The position numbers and the translations under genes were made by a program. From positions 434,001 through 498,000 of the forward strand of contig QWDA01000001.1 in assembly GCA_003605175.1 (NCBI GenBank): a stretch of DNA of 64,000 nt, read 5' to 3'. Under the pieces are notes generated by a model. It saw nothing but the letters and a program-made list of their open reading frames with translations. It had not been told where the DNA came from and ran no database searches. The stretch comes from Paracoccaceae bacterium. GTDB taxonomy: Bacteria > Pseudomonadota > Alphaproteobacteria > Rhodobacterales > Rhodobacteraceae. Below, piece by piece: positions 29,254 to 37,696 of this stretch (position 1 is its first letter; the number at the start of each line of letters is the position of its first letter).

Positions 29254-29967
29254 ATGATCCGGGCCGGTTTTCTGATCCTCGCTGCCACGTTCGCCGCCTT
29301 CTCCGCCCGGGCGGAAGAGGCGACCGTCGCCGTGGCCGCGAATTTCCTCACCACCGCCGAGACCCTCGCCGCGGCCTATGAGGCGGCGACGGGCGACCGG
29401 ATCGTCCTCGCCCATGGCTCCACCGGGCGGCTCTATGCGCAGATCGCGAACGGGGCGCCATTCGACGTCTTTCTCGCTGCCGATGCCGCACGGCCCGCGG
29501 CGCTGGAGGAGGCGGGGCGCAGCGCCGCGCGGCAAACCTACGCGCTCGGGCAGCTCGTCCTTGTGGCGCGCACGCCGCTCGACGACCCCGCCGAGGCGAT
29601 GACGGGCCGCACCGTGGCGCTGGCCGATCCGGCTGTGGCGCCCTATGGCGTCGCGGCGGTGGAGGTGCTGCAACGGATCGGCGCCACGCCCGGCGCGCTG
29701 GTCCATGGCGATTCCGTGGGGCAGGTGGCGGCGCTCTTCACCACCGGGAATGCCGAGATGGCGTTTCTCGCGGCCTCACAGCTGCCGCTCCTCGGCGACG
29801 ACATCCAGGCGGCCCGGTTCGACGGGCTCTATGCGCCCATCGTGCAGGACGCGGTGCTGCTCGACCGGGGCACGGAGAACGCGGTGGCGCGGGGCTTCTT
29901 CGATTATCTCGCCGGCCCGGCAGCGGCGGAGATGATCCGCGCGGCGGGCTACGGGGTGCCCGAATGA
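29254..29967 (+). CDS. modA: Molybdate ABC transporter, periplasmic binding protein
   Basis: A 237-aa protein with a signal peptide (MIRAGFLILAATFAAFSARA, cut before EEATVAV). VAVAANFLTTAETLA, GSTGRLYAQIANGAPFDVFLAAD and the C-terminal VARGFFDYLAGPAAAEMIRAAGYGVPE-type block (residues 211-237) are typical of ModA, which binds molybdate or tungstate. It opens a tight modABC operon, with ATGA overlap to modB. No ModE palindrome is obvious upstream. Confidence 0.95.
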   Translation: MIRAGFLILAATFAAFSARAEEATVAVAANFLTTAETLAAAYEAATGDRIVLAHGSTGRLYAQIANGAPFDVFLAADAARPAALEEAGRSAARQTYALGQLVLVARTPLDDPAEAMTGRTVALADPAVAPYGVAAVEVLQRIGATPGALVHGDSVGQVAALFTTGNAEMAFLAASQLPLLGDDIQAARFDGLYAPIVQDAVLLDRGTENAVARGFFDYLAGPAAAEMIRAAGYGVPE

Positions 29968-30638
29968 CAGGGGTCTGGCCGGCGGTCCTGATCAGCGTGA
30001 ACCTCGCGCTGGCGACCACGCTGATCCTGATCGTCCTGTCCCTGCCGCTCGCCTGGTGGCTCGCCACCACGCGCTCGCCCCTGCGCACGGTGGTCGAGGC
30101 GCTGACCACGCTGCCCTTGGTACTGCCGCCCACGGTGCTCGGCTTCTACCTCCTGATCCTGTTCAGCCCCGAAACCGCGCTCGGCGCCTTCTGGGTGCGG
30201 CTTACCGGCGAGACGCTGGCCTTCTCCTTCACCGGACTCCTCCTCGCCTCCTGCCTCTACTCGCTGCCCTTCGCGGTGCAGCCCTTGCAGACCGCCTTTG
30301 CCTCGTCCGGGATGGGCGCGATGCAGGCGGCGCGCAGCCTCGGCGCCACGCGGAGCGATGCGTTCCGCTCCATCGCGCTGCCGCTCGCGCGTCGCGGGCT
30401 CCTGTCCGCCGCGGTCCTGAGCTTCGCCCATACGCTGGGCGAGTTCGGCGTGGTGCTGATGGTGGGCGGCAATATCCCGGGGCGGACGCGGGTGATCTCG
30501 ATCGAGATCTTCACCGCGGTCGAGACGCTCGACTACCGCACCGCGCATATGCTCTCGGGCGGGCTCCTGGCCTTCTCCTTCGCGGTGCTGCTGATCCTCT
30601 ACGCGCTGAACGGGCGCGCGGCGCGGACCCTTGGCTGA
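29964..30638 (+). CDS. modB: Molybdate ABC transporter, permease
   Basis: A 224-aa inner-membrane permease with about five helices. The cytoplasmic EAA-type loop ARSLGATRSDAFRSIALPLARRG (about residues 112-134) contacts ModC. LTTLPLVLPPTVLGFYLL and LGEFGVVLMVGGNIPGRTRV are ModB hallmarks. It overlaps modA by 4 bases and modC by 8. Confidence 0.96.
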   Translation: MTGVWPAVLISVNLALATTLILIVLSLPLAWWLATTRSPLRTVVEALTTLPLVLPPTVLGFYLLILFSPETALGAFWVRLTGETLAFSFTGLLLASCLYSLPFAVQPLQTAFASSGMGAMQAARSLGATRSDAFRSIALPLARRGLLSAAVLSFAHTLGEFGVVLMVGGNIPGRTRVISIEIFTAVETLDYRTAHMLSGGLLAFSFAVLLILYALNGRAARTLG

Positions 30639-31632
30639 GCTCGCATTCGATATCGCCATGTCACGGGCGGGCGAGGCCTTTGCCTTCGAGGGCGCGATCC
30701 CGCTCGAGGGCGTGACCGCGGTGATGGGCCCGTCGGGGAGCGGCAAGACCACGTTTCTGATGGCGCTTGCCGGGCTCGAGCGGCGGGTGCGCGGCGATAT
30801 CCGCTTCGGCGACACGGTCTGGGCGCGCGGGCGGCGCGGGCTGAAGCCGGAGGCGCGGCGGGTGGGTTTCGTGTTCCAGGAAGGGCGGCTGTTCCCGCAT
30901 CTCACGGTGGCCGAGAACCTCGCCTACGGGGCGCGACGGCGCAAGGTCCATGCCTCGGCCGTGCAGGGCATCGCCGAGGGGATGGGGCTTTCCGATCTGA
31001 TGGAACGGCGGCCCGCCACGCTGTCGGGCGGCGAGAGCCGGCGGGTCGCGGTGGCCCGGGCGCTCGCCTCGGGGCCGGAAATCCTGTTCATGGACGAGCC
31101 GCTCTCGGGGCTCGACGACGATGCCAAGGCGCAGGTGATGCCCTACCTGTCCCGCGCGGTGGCGGTGACGGGAATTCCGGTGGTCTATGTCACCCATTCG
31201 CGCGCCGAGGTGACCCGCTTCGCCGACCGGGTGCTGCGGGTGGCGCGGGGGCGGATCGCGGGCTGGGACGCGCCGCCGCCGGCGCTCGCGGTGACGGTGG
31301 TGGAGGCCGGGCATGGCCGCGTGATCGTCGATCTCGACGGCGCGCGGCTGGTGCTGCCGGGCTATGGCCGGCCGGGTGACGCGCGGCGGATCGCGCTTCA
31401 GGAAAACAGCGTTCTGCTGTCGCGCGATGCGCCGGGGCCGAGCGGCGCGGCGCTGGTGATCCGGGCCGAGGTCGCCGAGGTCCGGCAGAAGCCCTCGGGC
31501 GCCGAGCTGACGCTCCGGGTGGCGGGGCAGGGGCTGCGCTGGCGCATCGATCCGGCCTCGGTCCTGGCCGCCCGGCCGCCCGGGCCGGGGGAGAGCATCT
31601 GGATGTCGATTCTCGCGGCGACCCTGCGCTGA
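30631..31632 (+). CDS. modC: Molybdate ABC transporter, ATPase (TTG start)
   Basis: A 333-aa ATPase. Walker A GPSGSGKTTF near residue 35, signature LSGGESRRVAVARAL near 132, Walker B ILFMDEPLSG near 152, and a C-terminal TOBE/MOP domain (about 265-325) that binds molybdate. The TTG at 30631 sits inside modB and gives MAELAFDIAMSR; ATG at 30658 is a possible alternative that removes nine residues. Powers the ModB channel. Confidence 0.95.
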   Translation: MAELAFDIAMSRAGEAFAFEGAIPLEGVTAVMGPSGSGKTTFLMALAGLERRVRGDIRFGDTVWARGRRGLKPEARRVGFVFQEGRLFPHLTVAENLAYGARRRKVHASAVQGIAEGMGLSDLMERRPATLSGGESRRVAVARALASGPEILFMDEPLSGLDDDAKAQVMPYLSRAVAVTGIPVVYVTHSRAEVTRFADRVLRVARGRIAGWDAPPPALAVTVVEAGHGRVIVDLDGARLVLPGYGRPGDARRIALQENSVLLSRDAPGPSGAALVIRAEVAEVRQKPSGAELTLRVAGQGLRWRIDPASVLAARPPGPGESIWMSILAATLR

Positions 31633-31650
31633 GCCGGTGCGCGGCACGCG

Positions 31651-31688
31651 CGGTGTACAGGTTGTGTACGGGTTGTGTACAGGTTGTG
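31651..31688 (+). repeat. 38-bp dispersed repeat, three 11-bp units (copy 2)
   Basis: Identical over 38 bases to the reverse complement of 5661-5698. It lies 18 bases after the modC stop and 137 bases before the cytochrome c' gene, oriented toward the latter just as copy 1 is oriented toward erpA. Confidence 0.9.
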
Positions 31689-31825
31689 CCGGGTCGGTTC
31701 CGGGGCTGCGCGCTCTCGCACAGGCTTCGTGCGGAAAACCGCAGACGCCTCACGAAGACGCGATTTCTGCGGGAGTGAACCCCTGTTAGGGTGGCCGGAC
31801 ACCGCACCCAGGAGAAGCATTTCCC

Positions 31826-32302
31826 ATGAAGAACTTCGGCAAGATTTCCCTGTCCGCGCTGACCGTCGCCGCCCTCGCCAGCGCCGCCCTCGCGGCGAGC
31901 CATGGCGGCGAACTTCCGGCCTCGGTGAAGGCGCGGCAGGCGCATATGTCCTTGAACGGGTTCAATATCGGGGTCCTCGCCGGCATGGCGCGCGGCAAGG
32001 TCGACTACGACGCCGAGGCGGCTTCCGCGGCCGCGAAGAACCTCGCCGCGCTCGCCGGCATGGACCAATCGCGCTACTGGGAGCCCGGCACCGACAGCGA
32101 CAGCCTCGCGGGTACCCGTGCGCTCCCGGCGATCTGGGCGAACCCCGAGGATGTGGCCTCCAAGGCGGCCGCCCTTGCCGACGCCACCGCTGCCCTGGCC
32201 GGCACCGCCGGCGACGGCCTCGAAGCGCTCCAAGCCGGCCTCGGCCCCGTCGGACAGGCCTGCGGCGCTTGCCACAAGGCCTATCAGCTTCCCAAGGATT
32301 GA
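31826..32302 (+). CDS. Cytochrome c'/c556 family protein
   Basis: A 158-aa periplasmic protein. Residues 1-23 are a signal peptide ending SAALA. The haem site CGACHKAY (146-153) is at the extreme C-terminus, as in the four-helix cytochrome c' family. RQAHMSLNGFNIGVLAGM near residue 39 includes a Met that could be the sixth ligand of a c556-type protein, so c' versus c556 is unresolved. The dihaem cytochrome follows after 21 bases, making a likely two-gene electron-transfer unit. Confidence 0.92.
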   Translation: MKNFGKISLSALTVAALASAALAASHGGELPASVKARQAHMSLNGFNIGVLAGMARGKVDYDAEAASAAAKNLAALAGMDQSRYWEPGTDSDSLAGTRALPAIWANPEDVASKAAALADATAALAGTAGDGLEALQAGLGPVGQACGACHKAYQLPKD

Positions 32303-32323
32303 GCGGACAGGTCCCGCGCGGAG

Positions 32324-33217
32324 ATGCGCCGCGGCCTTGCCCTTTTTGCCATAGTCTCCGCGCTGGCGCTTGGCGCGGGGCTCTATCTGACGCGGCCGGA
32401 GGTCATCGCGCCCGAGGAGATCGCCGGGATCGAACCCGATCTCGCGCGGGGTGAGCACGTGTTCCACGCCGCCGGCTGCGCCTCCTGCCACGCGGCCGAC
32501 GAGGCGACGGGCGAAGACCGGCTGATCCTGTCGGGGGGCCACCGGCTGGTCACAGAGTTCGGGACTTTCGTCGCGCCGAATATCAGCCAGGATACGGAAC
32601 ACGGCATCGGCGGCTGGAGCCGGGCGGAGGTGGTCACCGCGCTCGTGAAAGGCACGTCGCGGGATGGGCGCCATCTCTACCCGGCGCTGCCCTATGCGGC
32701 CTACGAGAAGGCCGAACTTTCGGACATGGTGTCGCTCGCCGCCTTCCTCGAGACGCTGCCGGCCGACCCGACACCGAGCCCGCCGCACGAGCTTTCGTTT
32801 CCCTTCTCGATCCGGGCCGGGATCGGGCTCTGGAAGGCGGTGAACCTGGGCGGCGGCTGGGCGGTGGACGTGCCCGAGGACGACCCGGAGCTGGTCCGCG
32901 GCCGCTACCTCGCCGAGGCGCTGTCCCATTGCGGCGAATGCCACACGCCGCGTGACCCCGCCCAGGGACTCGACACGGCGCGCTGGTTCGCGGGCGCGCC
33001 GAACCCTTCGGGCAAGGGCAGGATCCCGAACATCACGCCCGCCGGGCTCGACTGGAGCGAGGACGACGTGGCGGCCTTTCTCGAGACCGGCTTCAAGCCG
33101 GATTTCGACGTGGCGGGCGGCAGCATGACCGCGGTCGTCACCGAGATGGGCCTTCTCCCGAAGGAGGACGTCGCCGCCATCGCCGCCTATGTGAAGGCGG
33201 TTCCGGCGGCGGAGTAG
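32324..33217 (+). CDS. Membrane-anchored dihaem cytochrome c
   Basis: A 297-aa protein with an uncleaved-looking N-terminal helix (about residues 4-22) and two class I cytochrome c domains: CASCH at 52-56 and CGECH at 203-207. Candidate Met ligands lie downstream of each. PNISQDTEHGIGGWS and PNITPAGLDWSEDDVAAFL are the paired motifs common in alcohol-dehydrogenase-type and c4/c555-like dihaem cytochromes. It may pass electrons between the quinol pool or a dehydrogenase and the cytochrome c' encoded upstream. Confidence 0.92.
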   Translation: MRRGLALFAIVSALALGAGLYLTRPEVIAPEEIAGIEPDLARGEHVFHAAGCASCHAADEATGEDRLILSGGHRLVTEFGTFVAPNISQDTEHGIGGWSRAEVVTALVKGTSRDGRHLYPALPYAAYEKAELSDMVSLAAFLETLPADPTPSPPHELSFPFSIRAGIGLWKAVNLGGGWAVDVPEDDPELVRGRYLAEALSHCGECHTPRDPAQGLDTARWFAGAPNPSGKGRIPNITPAGLDWSEDDVAAFLETGFKPDFDVAGGSMTAVVTEMGLLPKEDVAAIAAYVKAVPAAE

Positions 33218-33226
33218 GCGTGGCGT

Positions 33227-33730
33227 TCAGCCCCGGTAGGGAAAGCGCAGCGCCTCGGGGGAGACCTTGCCCGGTCGCAGCACCGGCTGGCCGTCGAACC
33301 GCACCAGGCCGGTCGAGAGCGCCAGCGGACGCGAACCGAACTGCGCGACGATCATGAAGATCATCGCGACGGTCAGCGCCGCGATCGGGGCCCAGGCGCC
33401 AATCGGGTCGGCCAGGTCCGGCCGGAAGATCACGCTGCCGACGATTCCGCCGAGCCCCATCGACGCGATCGCGAGGATTCCAAACAGCAGGATCTTCGCC
33501 CGCCCCCAGGGCAGCACCGAACCGGCATAGAACCGTTCCGCGGAGCGCGGATGGCCGAAGCGGAGCGTCAAATAGAGAAACCAGAGCGCCGGGCCAAAGA
33601 CCAGTGTCTCGGAGCCGAACAGCCATTTCAGGTCGATCGGCGCATGTACCGCCAGAACGCCCCAAAGCACCGTCAAAACGGCGGAAACGGCCGCAAGCAG
33701 CCGCGTATAATATGAAAGTATCGTTGCCAT
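33227..33730 (-). CDS. Hypothetical four-helix membrane protein
   Basis: A 167-aa protein starting at ATG 33730 (MATILSYYTRLLAAVS). Hydrophobic helices lie near residues 8-28, 40-56, 74-96 and 105-128, followed by a soluble tail RFDGQPVLRPGKVSPEALRF. The long open frame continuing to 34552 overlaps the plus-strand peptidase-like gene and is not believed. Family unknown. It converges on the dihaem cytochrome gene, 9 bases between stops. Confidence 0.75.
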   Translation of the reverse strand: MATILSYYTRLLAAVSAVLTVLWGVLAVHAPIDLKWLFGSETLVFGPALWFLYLTLRFGHPRSAERFYAGSVLPWGRAKILLFGILAIASMGLGGIVGSVIFRPDLADPIGAWAPIAALTVAMIFMIVAQFGSRPLALSTGLVRFDGQPVLRPGKVSPEALRFPYRG

Positions 33731-33940
33731 CACCCACCCAATCGTACTTGAACGCCTGAGGAGACGGATGACCACCGCCCCCACAGCAATCAGTCCTGAC
33801 AAAATAATGCCACAATTGGTGCGACACAACGCACGGTCCGGAGACGGTCCGGTTCCGGATCGGAAATGATCGGGGCGGCGCGGCTTGATCCGACTCGGGC
33901 GCAGTGCCAGCATTCGCGGCATTTCAAGGAGGGTATTTCG

Positions 33941-34621
33941 ATGACCGGATTGAACTGGACTGCTGTCCAGATGCGCCTTTCCAAGCACGGATTCGACCCG
34001 GGTCCGATCGACGGGCTGCGTGGCCGCCGCACGATCCGGGCGATCCGGCGGTTTCAGGAGGCGAAGGGGCTGGTGCCGGACGGGATCCTCGGGCCGGAGA
34101 CCCATCGCCTGCTGTTCGGCGCGCCGACCCCGGGCGAGGTGCCGCATTTCGATGTGCATCCCTGGTATGACGAGGCCCTGCGGCTGGTGGGATTGCGCGA
34201 GGATCCCAGCGGCGGGTCGAACCCGGAGATCCTCGACTGGGCGGAGGATCTGGAACTCGACTACGGCAGCGATGACATCCCCTGGTGCGGGCTGTTCGTG
34301 GCCCATTGCATCGGGTCGACGCTGCCCGACGAGCCGCTGCCGGAAAACCCGCTGGGTTCGCGAAGCTGGGAGCGGTTCGGGGTGCCGGTTGCGCCGCAGA
34401 AGGGGGCGATCCTGACGTTCTGGCGCGAATCGAAGAAAAGCGGGCTGGGTCATGCCTGCTTTTGCCAGTCGGTGACCGACAGCCATTTCATCGTGGTGGG
34501 CGGCAACCAGGGCGACGCGGTAACGGTGACGCGGGTCGGGAAGGAGCGGCAAGTGGGGTCGCGCTGGCCGATCTCGGGGCTCGCGCCGGATCCGGCGCCG
34601 CCGAGGAGCGAGGCGGAGTGA
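33941..34621 (+). CDS. Peptidoglycan-binding + TIGR02594 (NlpC/P60-like) protein
   Basis: A 226-aa protein. Residues 6-58 form a PG_binding_1 domain (GFDPGPIDGLRGRRTIRAIRRFQ). The second domain carries Cys116 in DDIPWCGLFVAHC, His171 in GLGHACFCQS and Asn189 in VGGNQGD, a plausible Cys-His-Asn catalytic triad of a cell-wall amidase/peptidase. There is no signal peptide. AAGGAGGG lies 8 bases before ATG 33941. Such enzymes occur in phage-like lysis modules and in cellular toxins or wall remodelling; no other phage genes are nearby. Confidence 0.88.
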   Translation: MTGLNWTAVQMRLSKHGFDPGPIDGLRGRRTIRAIRRFQEAKGLVPDGILGPETHRLLFGAPTPGEVPHFDVHPWYDEALRLVGLREDPSGGSNPEILDWAEDLELDYGSDDIPWCGLFVAHCIGSTLPDEPLPENPLGSRSWERFGVPVAPQKGAILTFWRESKKSGLGHACFCQSVTDSHFIVVGGNQGDAVTVTRVGKERQVGSRWPISGLAPDPAPPRSEAE

Positions 34622-34624
34622 GCC

Positions 34625-35452
34625 TCAGACGATGAGCCGGGCACCGTCGAAGGGCACCGCCGCGAGCGAGGAACGGCGGCGGCCGACCGGGAGGTCGGAG
34701 ACCAGGCACGGCTCGGCCGGCTCGGCGGTTTCGGGGGCGAGGGTGCCGGCGTCGCTGCCGAACCGGGCCGAGGCGAAGATCTGCCGCGCCTCGCGGGCGT
34801 CGAGATCGGGGAGGTCGTTGGCGTAAGCGGCGAAGGCGCCGGCATAGCGGAGCTTGGGGAGCGCGGCGAAGGCGATGGCGGCACTGCGATGCGGCAGGCT
34901 TTCCATGAAGGTCGGGCAGGGCAGGCAGGCCTCGAGGACCACGTCCTCGACCACCACGGTGGCGTATTCGTCGAACAGCAGATGGACCGCGTCGGAGAAG
35001 ATCCGCGGCGCGGCGGCGATGCCGTCGAGGCCGATCAGGCGTTCGGCGGCGACGAGGACCTCGTCCCGGCCCACGAGCCGTGCGGCGACGTCGGAGCGGA
35101 GGCGGAGGCGGGTGCGGGGGCCGACCACGAGATCGGCGCGCGGCAGGCCGCCGCCCAGCGCGCCGGCGCGGATCGCCACTCTCGCGCCGCCGAGATCGGT
35201 CGGGACGCGGACCGCCGCGGCGAGGGTCACGGTGCCGCCGCGCCCGTCGGGCAGCCGGTCGCCCGGCGCCAGTTCCGCCGCCGGAACCAGCCCGCGCCCG
35301 GTCAGCACGCGCACACCGGCGGCCATGCCGAAGCCGGCCTGGTCGCGGGGATGCAGGGGCGCGATACGCGTGTCCGGAGCGCCTTCGGGCCAGGCGATGG
35401 TTACCGAGGTCCGCTTCCCATGAGCACCGAGCGTCGATACGAACGACATCAA
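34625..35452 (-). CDS. Hint-domain protein (catalytic Cys absent)
   Basis: A 275-aa protein with a Hint (Hedgehog/intein) fold around residues 45-175: AAGVRVLTGRGLVPAAELAPGDRL corresponds to the CFxxGT...GD opening block, and HLLFDEYATVVVEDVVLEA to the closing HxLxF block. The position normally held by the nucleophilic Cys is Ala/Met, so self-splicing is unlikely. Rhodobacterales often carry such proteins, usually with export repeats, but none are seen here. A second Hint gene lies 0.4 kb upstream on the same strand. Confidence 0.82.
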   Translation of the reverse strand: MMSFVSTLGAHGKRTSVTIAWPEGAPDTRIAPLHPRDQAGFGMAAGVRVLTGRGLVPAAELAPGDRLPDGRGGTVTLAAAVRVPTDLGGARVAIRAGALGGGLPRADLVVGPRTRLRLRSDVAARLVGRDEVLVAAERLIGLDGIAAAPRIFSDAVHLLFDEYATVVVEDVVLEACLPCPTFMESLPHRSAAIAFAALPKLRYAGAFAAYANDLPDLDAREARQIFASARFGSDAGTLAPETAEPAEPCLVSDLPVGRRRSSLAAVPFDGARLIV

Positions 35453-35867
35453 TTCCTCACTACACTTTCGGCCCGCACATTAGTCAGGGCTGGTCTAAAC
35501 GCGCCTAAGACCAACACGGAAAATGTGGTGAATTTTGGGAAAGTTAGCGCCTATTAGGGTTAATTCTGCGGCTTTCGCGGGCCAGAGTTAACGGCCTGCG
35601 GGCGCACCCGGGCCGCAATGCTCGTCTGCCGAGTGCGATTGGCGGTGGCCGCGGGCGCGCATCTGCGGCTCGGCCCGATACGTCCCGCCCGAATCAGGGG
35701 CAGGCCGGGCGAGCGCGTGACCGTGCGATGCGCCAGCCCGCGCGTGCCGGACGCCGTTTCGGCACCACAGGGGCAAGCGGTCGCCCGGTGCCCGCGGGGC
35801 CCACCGGGCAAGGCGCATTGGCAATCGCGCCGAGGCCACGGCTCCAGCCGGGCGGACCGCATTCCCC
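35453..35867. other. Intergenic region between the two Hint genes
   Basis: No gene is supported. Bases 35455-35600 are AT-richer and contain GTTAATTC and GAGTTAAC; they probably hold the promoter of the leftward gene ending at 34625. The remainder is GC-rich with no convincing ORF. Confidence 0.6.
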
Positions 35868-37046
35868 CTAGGTGAGGTCGGCGTTGCGTCCCGCCTGGGC
35901 GAACACCGCGAGCCGGAGCCCGGGAAAGAGCTCGTAAAGCTCCGAGCGCTGCGCGTCGAACGGGCCGCCGTGGAGCGGATCGGCCGGATTGAACGCCTCG
36001 ACCCAGATGCCGTTGCGCTGGATCAGCTCGCTCTGGTCGAAGAGGAGATGCGTGTAGCGGACCCCGAGCGCGTCGGCCTCGTAGATGCCCTTGGCGCCGA
36101 GCAGCACATGGGCGTTCAAAAGCATCTCGTGGCCGCCCTGGTGCGAGGCCAGGCGGTGATGCGGCGGCAGCACGAGATCGGCCTCGGGCAGACCCTGACC
36201 GAGAGCGCCCTTGCGGATCACCACCGGGCGGAGATGCGGGCGGCGGCGCAGCGCGGCCCAGTCGAGCGAGGCATGGGCGGTCCAGCGCAGCGGCTGGAGC
36301 CCGTGCTCGCGGGTGAGGATCAGGTCGCCGATCTTCAACTCGCCGACCGGTTTCTCGCCCTCGGCGGTCGACACGAAGACGCCGGGCCAGATCTGTCCGC
36401 CGGGCGCGGAATTGCCCTGGCGCGGCGCAGTGACCGGCCGGCGCGGCACCACCGGCGCGTGGCGATGGGTGTGAATCCGGTGCACCGTCGCGGTGGGTGG
36501 CGCGATGCTGGGCGCGTCGGCGCTGTCGGACAGGGTGACGCGGGCGATGGCGCCATGGAAATAGGGCGGGTTGCCGCGATGGGCGGCGCCGAAGGTGAGC
36601 GGCGCGCCGGGCATGATGCGGACGCGCGTCCAGAGCGGCAGCTGTGCGGCGAAGCCGGCGCCGAGCCCGTCCTCGCTGGCTTCGAGCCGGGTCTTGTTCA
36701 CCACGGTGAACTGGCGCTTGTCGCCCCAGGAGAGGGTGATCTGCAGCTCGTCGCCGGCGTCGACGAAGCCCTCGCCTGTCGCGGCGCGGGCGGGTTCGAC
36801 GCCACCATTCGAACAGGCGATGGTGACGGCGCCCGCCTCGGAGAGCGTGATCTCGAAGGCCCCGGTATGGATCTCGGGCACCCCGTTCGCGACGATCACC
36901 GCCTGCGAGAGCGCATGGCAGGTCGCGGTCAGTTCGAGCGTGCCCGAGCTGAGCGCCGTTTTCGGGCGCGGCCCGACCTCGGCGAACATGTTGCGGCCGT
37001 TGAAGACGGCACCGCCTTCGAATTCCCAGACGGCAATCTTCGCCAT
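35868..37046 (-). CDS. LamG-like + Hint-domain protein
   Basis: A 392-aa protein with an N-terminal lectin-like beta-sandwich (about residues 5-180; VWEFEGGAVFNGRNMFA, FHGAIARVTLSD), a Pro/His-rich linker (about 185-220) and a Hint domain (about 230-365; PGVFVSTAEGEKPVGELKIGD, then THLLFDQSELIQRNGIWVEAF). The first Hint Cys is missing here too. An AAGGGGG ribosome site fixes the start at ATG 37046, although the frame is open further. It may be a surface or secreted protein; no signal peptide is present. Confidence 0.85.
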   Translation of the reverse strand: MAKIAVWEFEGGAVFNGRNMFAEVGPRPKTALSSGTLELTATCHALSQAVIVANGVPEIHTGAFEITLSEAGAVTIACSNGGVEPARAATGEGFVDAGDELQITLSWGDKRQFTVVNKTRLEASEDGLGAGFAAQLPLWTRVRIMPGAPLTFGAAHRGNPPYFHGAIARVTLSDSADAPSIAPPTATVHRIHTHRHAPVVPRRPVTAPRQGNSAPGGQIWPGVFVSTAEGEKPVGELKIGDLILTREHGLQPLRWTAHASLDWAALRRRPHLRPVVIRKGALGQGLPEADLVLPPHHRLASHQGGHEMLLNAHVLLGAKGIYEADALGVRYTHLLFDQSELIQRNGIWVEAFNPADPLHGGPFDAQRSELYELFPGLRLAVFAQAGRNADLT

Positions 37047-37696
37047 CTTACCCCCTTCCGCCGGGCCCAGCACCCGGTAACTCGTCACGGAACGTGCCGC
37101 AGGGCGCGCGTTCCTCACTTCCGGCGGGGGACCGAACCGGTCCGGCGGTGGCGCATGGCGCCCCCTGCCCGGACCGGCCGGTGCGGACCGCGCGGCTCGC
37201 CTCCCCAATGACGTGCCTGCCGCGGATTGACGCCTCCGGCCCCAGCGACCGGAGATGCCCCCACCTGAGGCAACGCTAGGCCGTCCCGGGGCGTGGCGCG
37301 AACAAAAAATGGCAGGAATGCGGTGGCGAGAGGGCGGCGATGCGGCGGTGCCCAAGCGGAATGGACCTGCGGCATCGCCAATGGCGCCGATCATCCCTGC
37401 GCGTTCCGCAGCCAATTCGAATGTTTGGGGCAGAATTGTTGGCAGACCGGAAATTCGCACCCCGCATTGTTTCCGGAACCTCGCCGCTGCGTTCGCGCCG
37501 CCGCATCGCGAGGGGTGTGTCGGGGCGGCTTTCCCGGGCATGTCGGAGCGGCATCAATCCGGTCGATCTTCGGGAGATCGTCCCTTCGGAGATGACAGCG
37601 GATGGTCGAATCGCGTGCCTTGGAGAGGCGCTGACGGGAGGGCGCGGGTTTACGGACTTTCTCGGATCGAACAGAAACCGGGGAGAAGGCGGGATG
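37047..37696. other. Intergenic region without a recognised gene
   Basis: About 650 bases. Open frames are present on both strands but their products are compositional and no ribosome sites precede them. The segment near 37400-37480 is AT-richer (GAATGTTTGGGGCAGAATTG) and could hold promoter elements for the leftward gene ending at 35868. Confidence 0.55.

Noticed and set aside
33941-37046. Prophage or gene-transfer-agent lysis module around the peptidoglycan-hydrolase-like gene
   Set aside because: No capsid, tail, terminase, integrase or att-like repeats nearby; the surrounding genes are Hint proteins and transport genes.
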